From: Cotesia glomerata
Lineage: Eukaryota; Arthropoda; Insecta; Hymenoptera; Braconidae
DNA: 64,000 bases
Direction: 5' to 3'
Assembly (NCBI RefSeq): GCF_020080835.1
Contig: NC_058166.1
Coordinates: 434,001 to 498,000, forward strand
The notes under the pieces were generated by a model. The model was given only the letters and a program-made list of their open reading frames with translations. It was not told the origin of the DNA and made no database searches. Position 1 is the first letter of the stretch. Each line of letters opens with the position of its first letter. Position numbers and translations under genes: made by a program. Below, in pieces: positions 62,434 to 64,000 of the stretch.

Positions 62434-64000
62434 TGTTATTATCACTGGAATTGGTCATTAACTGACCGTTGGATGGACGGACAATCCAGAGACACTCACG
62501 GGTAGGACTACCAGCAAGATGACTTTCCCACAGTGATAGCTGGGAGTATCTACTGCCTAGACCTTGTTTGCCAGTCATTCCACCTTGGGGCCCAGTGAGC
62601 ATTCCACGAGACATACACCCGTAGTAGCACATTCCGCCATTTCTTGGATCTCCGTAGTAACCTTTCTTGCATTTTTCACACATTTCGCCTTCAGTGTTGT
62701 CTTTACAGAAGCACTTGCCAGTCTGTCGATCACAGTAATCAATATCGCGGTCTCCATGCTCGTTACAATTACATTTCCTGCATCCCAAAGACGTAGTGGC
62801 ATTACCGTAGCTTCCAGCTTTGCATTCCTCACAGTATTTACCTGTAGTCCAATCTTGGCATTCATCACACACTCCTACAGCACTAACACAAGTCGAATGA
62901 TTGTAACACCCACAATTGGTTCTACAATCAGGCCCAGTCCATCCAAGATTACACTCGCATTTGTAATCTGGCGCTTCACTGCAATAACCATTAACACACT
63001 TTTCGTAGCAAGTTTTGGTACAATTTTCCCGACCATCACCGTTGAACCCTCGCTTACATTGACAGCTGTAGCTTCCGTGAGTGTTGGTACAAATAGCATT
63101 GGGATGACAGTCGTGTAGTCCAAGATCACACTCATCAACATCCGGGCACTGGGCATACGCCCATCCAGATTCCCGATTTATCAACGTTGTTTCGTTTATC
63201 GCGTAGTAGTCATTGATGGCAAGACTGCAATTGACATGGGGCCGATTAAAATCACCCTGGACGCAAACTCCAGTGATGGGATTGTCAAGACTGTAGCACC
63301 AGCCACAACTCAAAGAGTGCAAACAATTTGTACAGTTGGTATGACGGCTACAACTTTTACACTGATAGTTTCCCGAAGAGAATCCTTGATCCGATGATGA
63401 TGATGAGGAGGAGAAGGAGGAGGAGGAGGAGGAGGAGGCCGAGGAGGACAACGAGGACCTAGAAGTGACACCCATCAGTCCAGCTTGATCCATCCACTCG
63501 CGACACAACCCAAACTGGTACTCTGAAGTATAAACAGAGAAGGAAAAGCACTCGTGTGTTGCTTCGCACCAAACACAGCGGCCTTTTTCGTCCAAACACT
63601 GAGTACAGTTGGTTCTTTGTCGACACGGAATGGGACACTGATCAACACTGAGAACACTGTTGGGTAGTCGACCAATTCGAGCACATCTGGCTTCTTCGGT
63701 CCACCATTCGCACAAACTGGTTGTCACACAAGACTCACAGGTTATGTAGTTTGAGCAATTTGCACATGTAGATGGCGTTATGGTTAGATAACGCCACTCG
63801 GTAATATTTTTGTGGTTATACTCGACAGTCGTTACACAGCTTTCAGTTTCATTGAGAGCGCGAGACAAGCACTTGTTGTTCAACTCACACCATCCGCAAG
63901 ACGAGTCGGTCAAACAGTGAAGACAATTGCTGTACTGGCTACAAGTTCCATTCTGATACGGTTCAAGATACTCGAAAGTAAAGACCTTGGGGTTCTCTGA
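57493..64000 (-). CDS. Megf8: Multiple EGF-like domains protein 8 (partial at N-terminus)
   Basis: Large type I membrane protein; in vertebrates MEGF8 works with MGRN1 to remove Smoothened from the cell surface. Two exons in view: 59722 to beyond 64000, and 57493-59660; 2148 residues seen, of about 2800 in the family. Order from the window edge: PSI repeats (CGWCELNNKC), a Ser run, more PSI, calcium-binding EGF (DVDECDLGLHDCHPNAICTN), EGF and laminin-EGF, CUB with an inserted Asp run, EGFs, six kelch repeats (HSLVADRRGSLWMFGGY and others) with a Thr/Asn run in a loop, PSI repeats, EGF and laminin-EGF, then a C-terminal region, a membrane helix at 57883-57953 (FVFFSVFFSCFFLFLAACVV) and a tail of about 128 residues. 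The reading frame is open at the window edge. The stop lies in GTAAGTTAA, which is also a perfect donor. Confidence 0.93.

Overview
This is eukaryotic nuclear DNA, very AT-rich, with short GT-AG introns, many microsatellites and several worn transposons. The gene set (paired nervana-type Na+/K+-ATPase beta subunits, a nose-resistant-to-fluoxetine protein, skywalker, a Buffy/BOK-type Bcl-2 protein, ciliary genes) is that of an insect. An AT-rich hymenopteran, perhaps a parasitoid wasp, is my best guess, but the window does not prove it.

I rebuilt 14 protein-coding genes exon by exon, checking reading phase across every junction. From left to right: THOC5 (+, 5' end outside the window), converging on DRC2/CCDC65 (-); an NRF-6-like acyltransferase (-); an EEIG1/FAM102 C2-domain protein (-), divergent from a CEP295/Ana1-like centriole protein (+); a ZCCHC14-like SAM and zinc-knuckle RNA-binding protein (+); four Na+/K+-ATPase beta paralogues at 29.1-39.1 kb (two + then two -); skywalker/TBC1D24 (+); a Bcl-2 family gene (+) whose stop codon overlaps the stop codon of the convergent IFT80 gene (-); and MEGF8 (-, N-terminus outside the window).

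The genes do not form one pathway. Two themes recur: cilium and centriole proteins (DRC2, CEP295-like, IFT80; vertebrate MEGF8 also affects ciliary signalling) and membrane ion transport (the beta cluster).

The accessory DNA lies mostly in introns and in two intergenic stretches. There are three LINE fragments on the minus strand, a TIR element with a 3-bp TAA duplication enclosing one of them, foldback elements in three introns that all carry a related degenerate tRNA-like core, a small hairpin-ended repeat inserted into two other transposons, and a pair of repeats whose two blocks are in circularly permuted order. No CRISPR array, rRNA gene or convincing functional tRNA gene was seen. The most notable observations are the stop-on-stop overlap of Bcl-2 and IFT80, the intron mosaic in the beta cluster, a stop-free 114-nt intron in skywalker, and the recurring tRNA-like core of the foldback elements.
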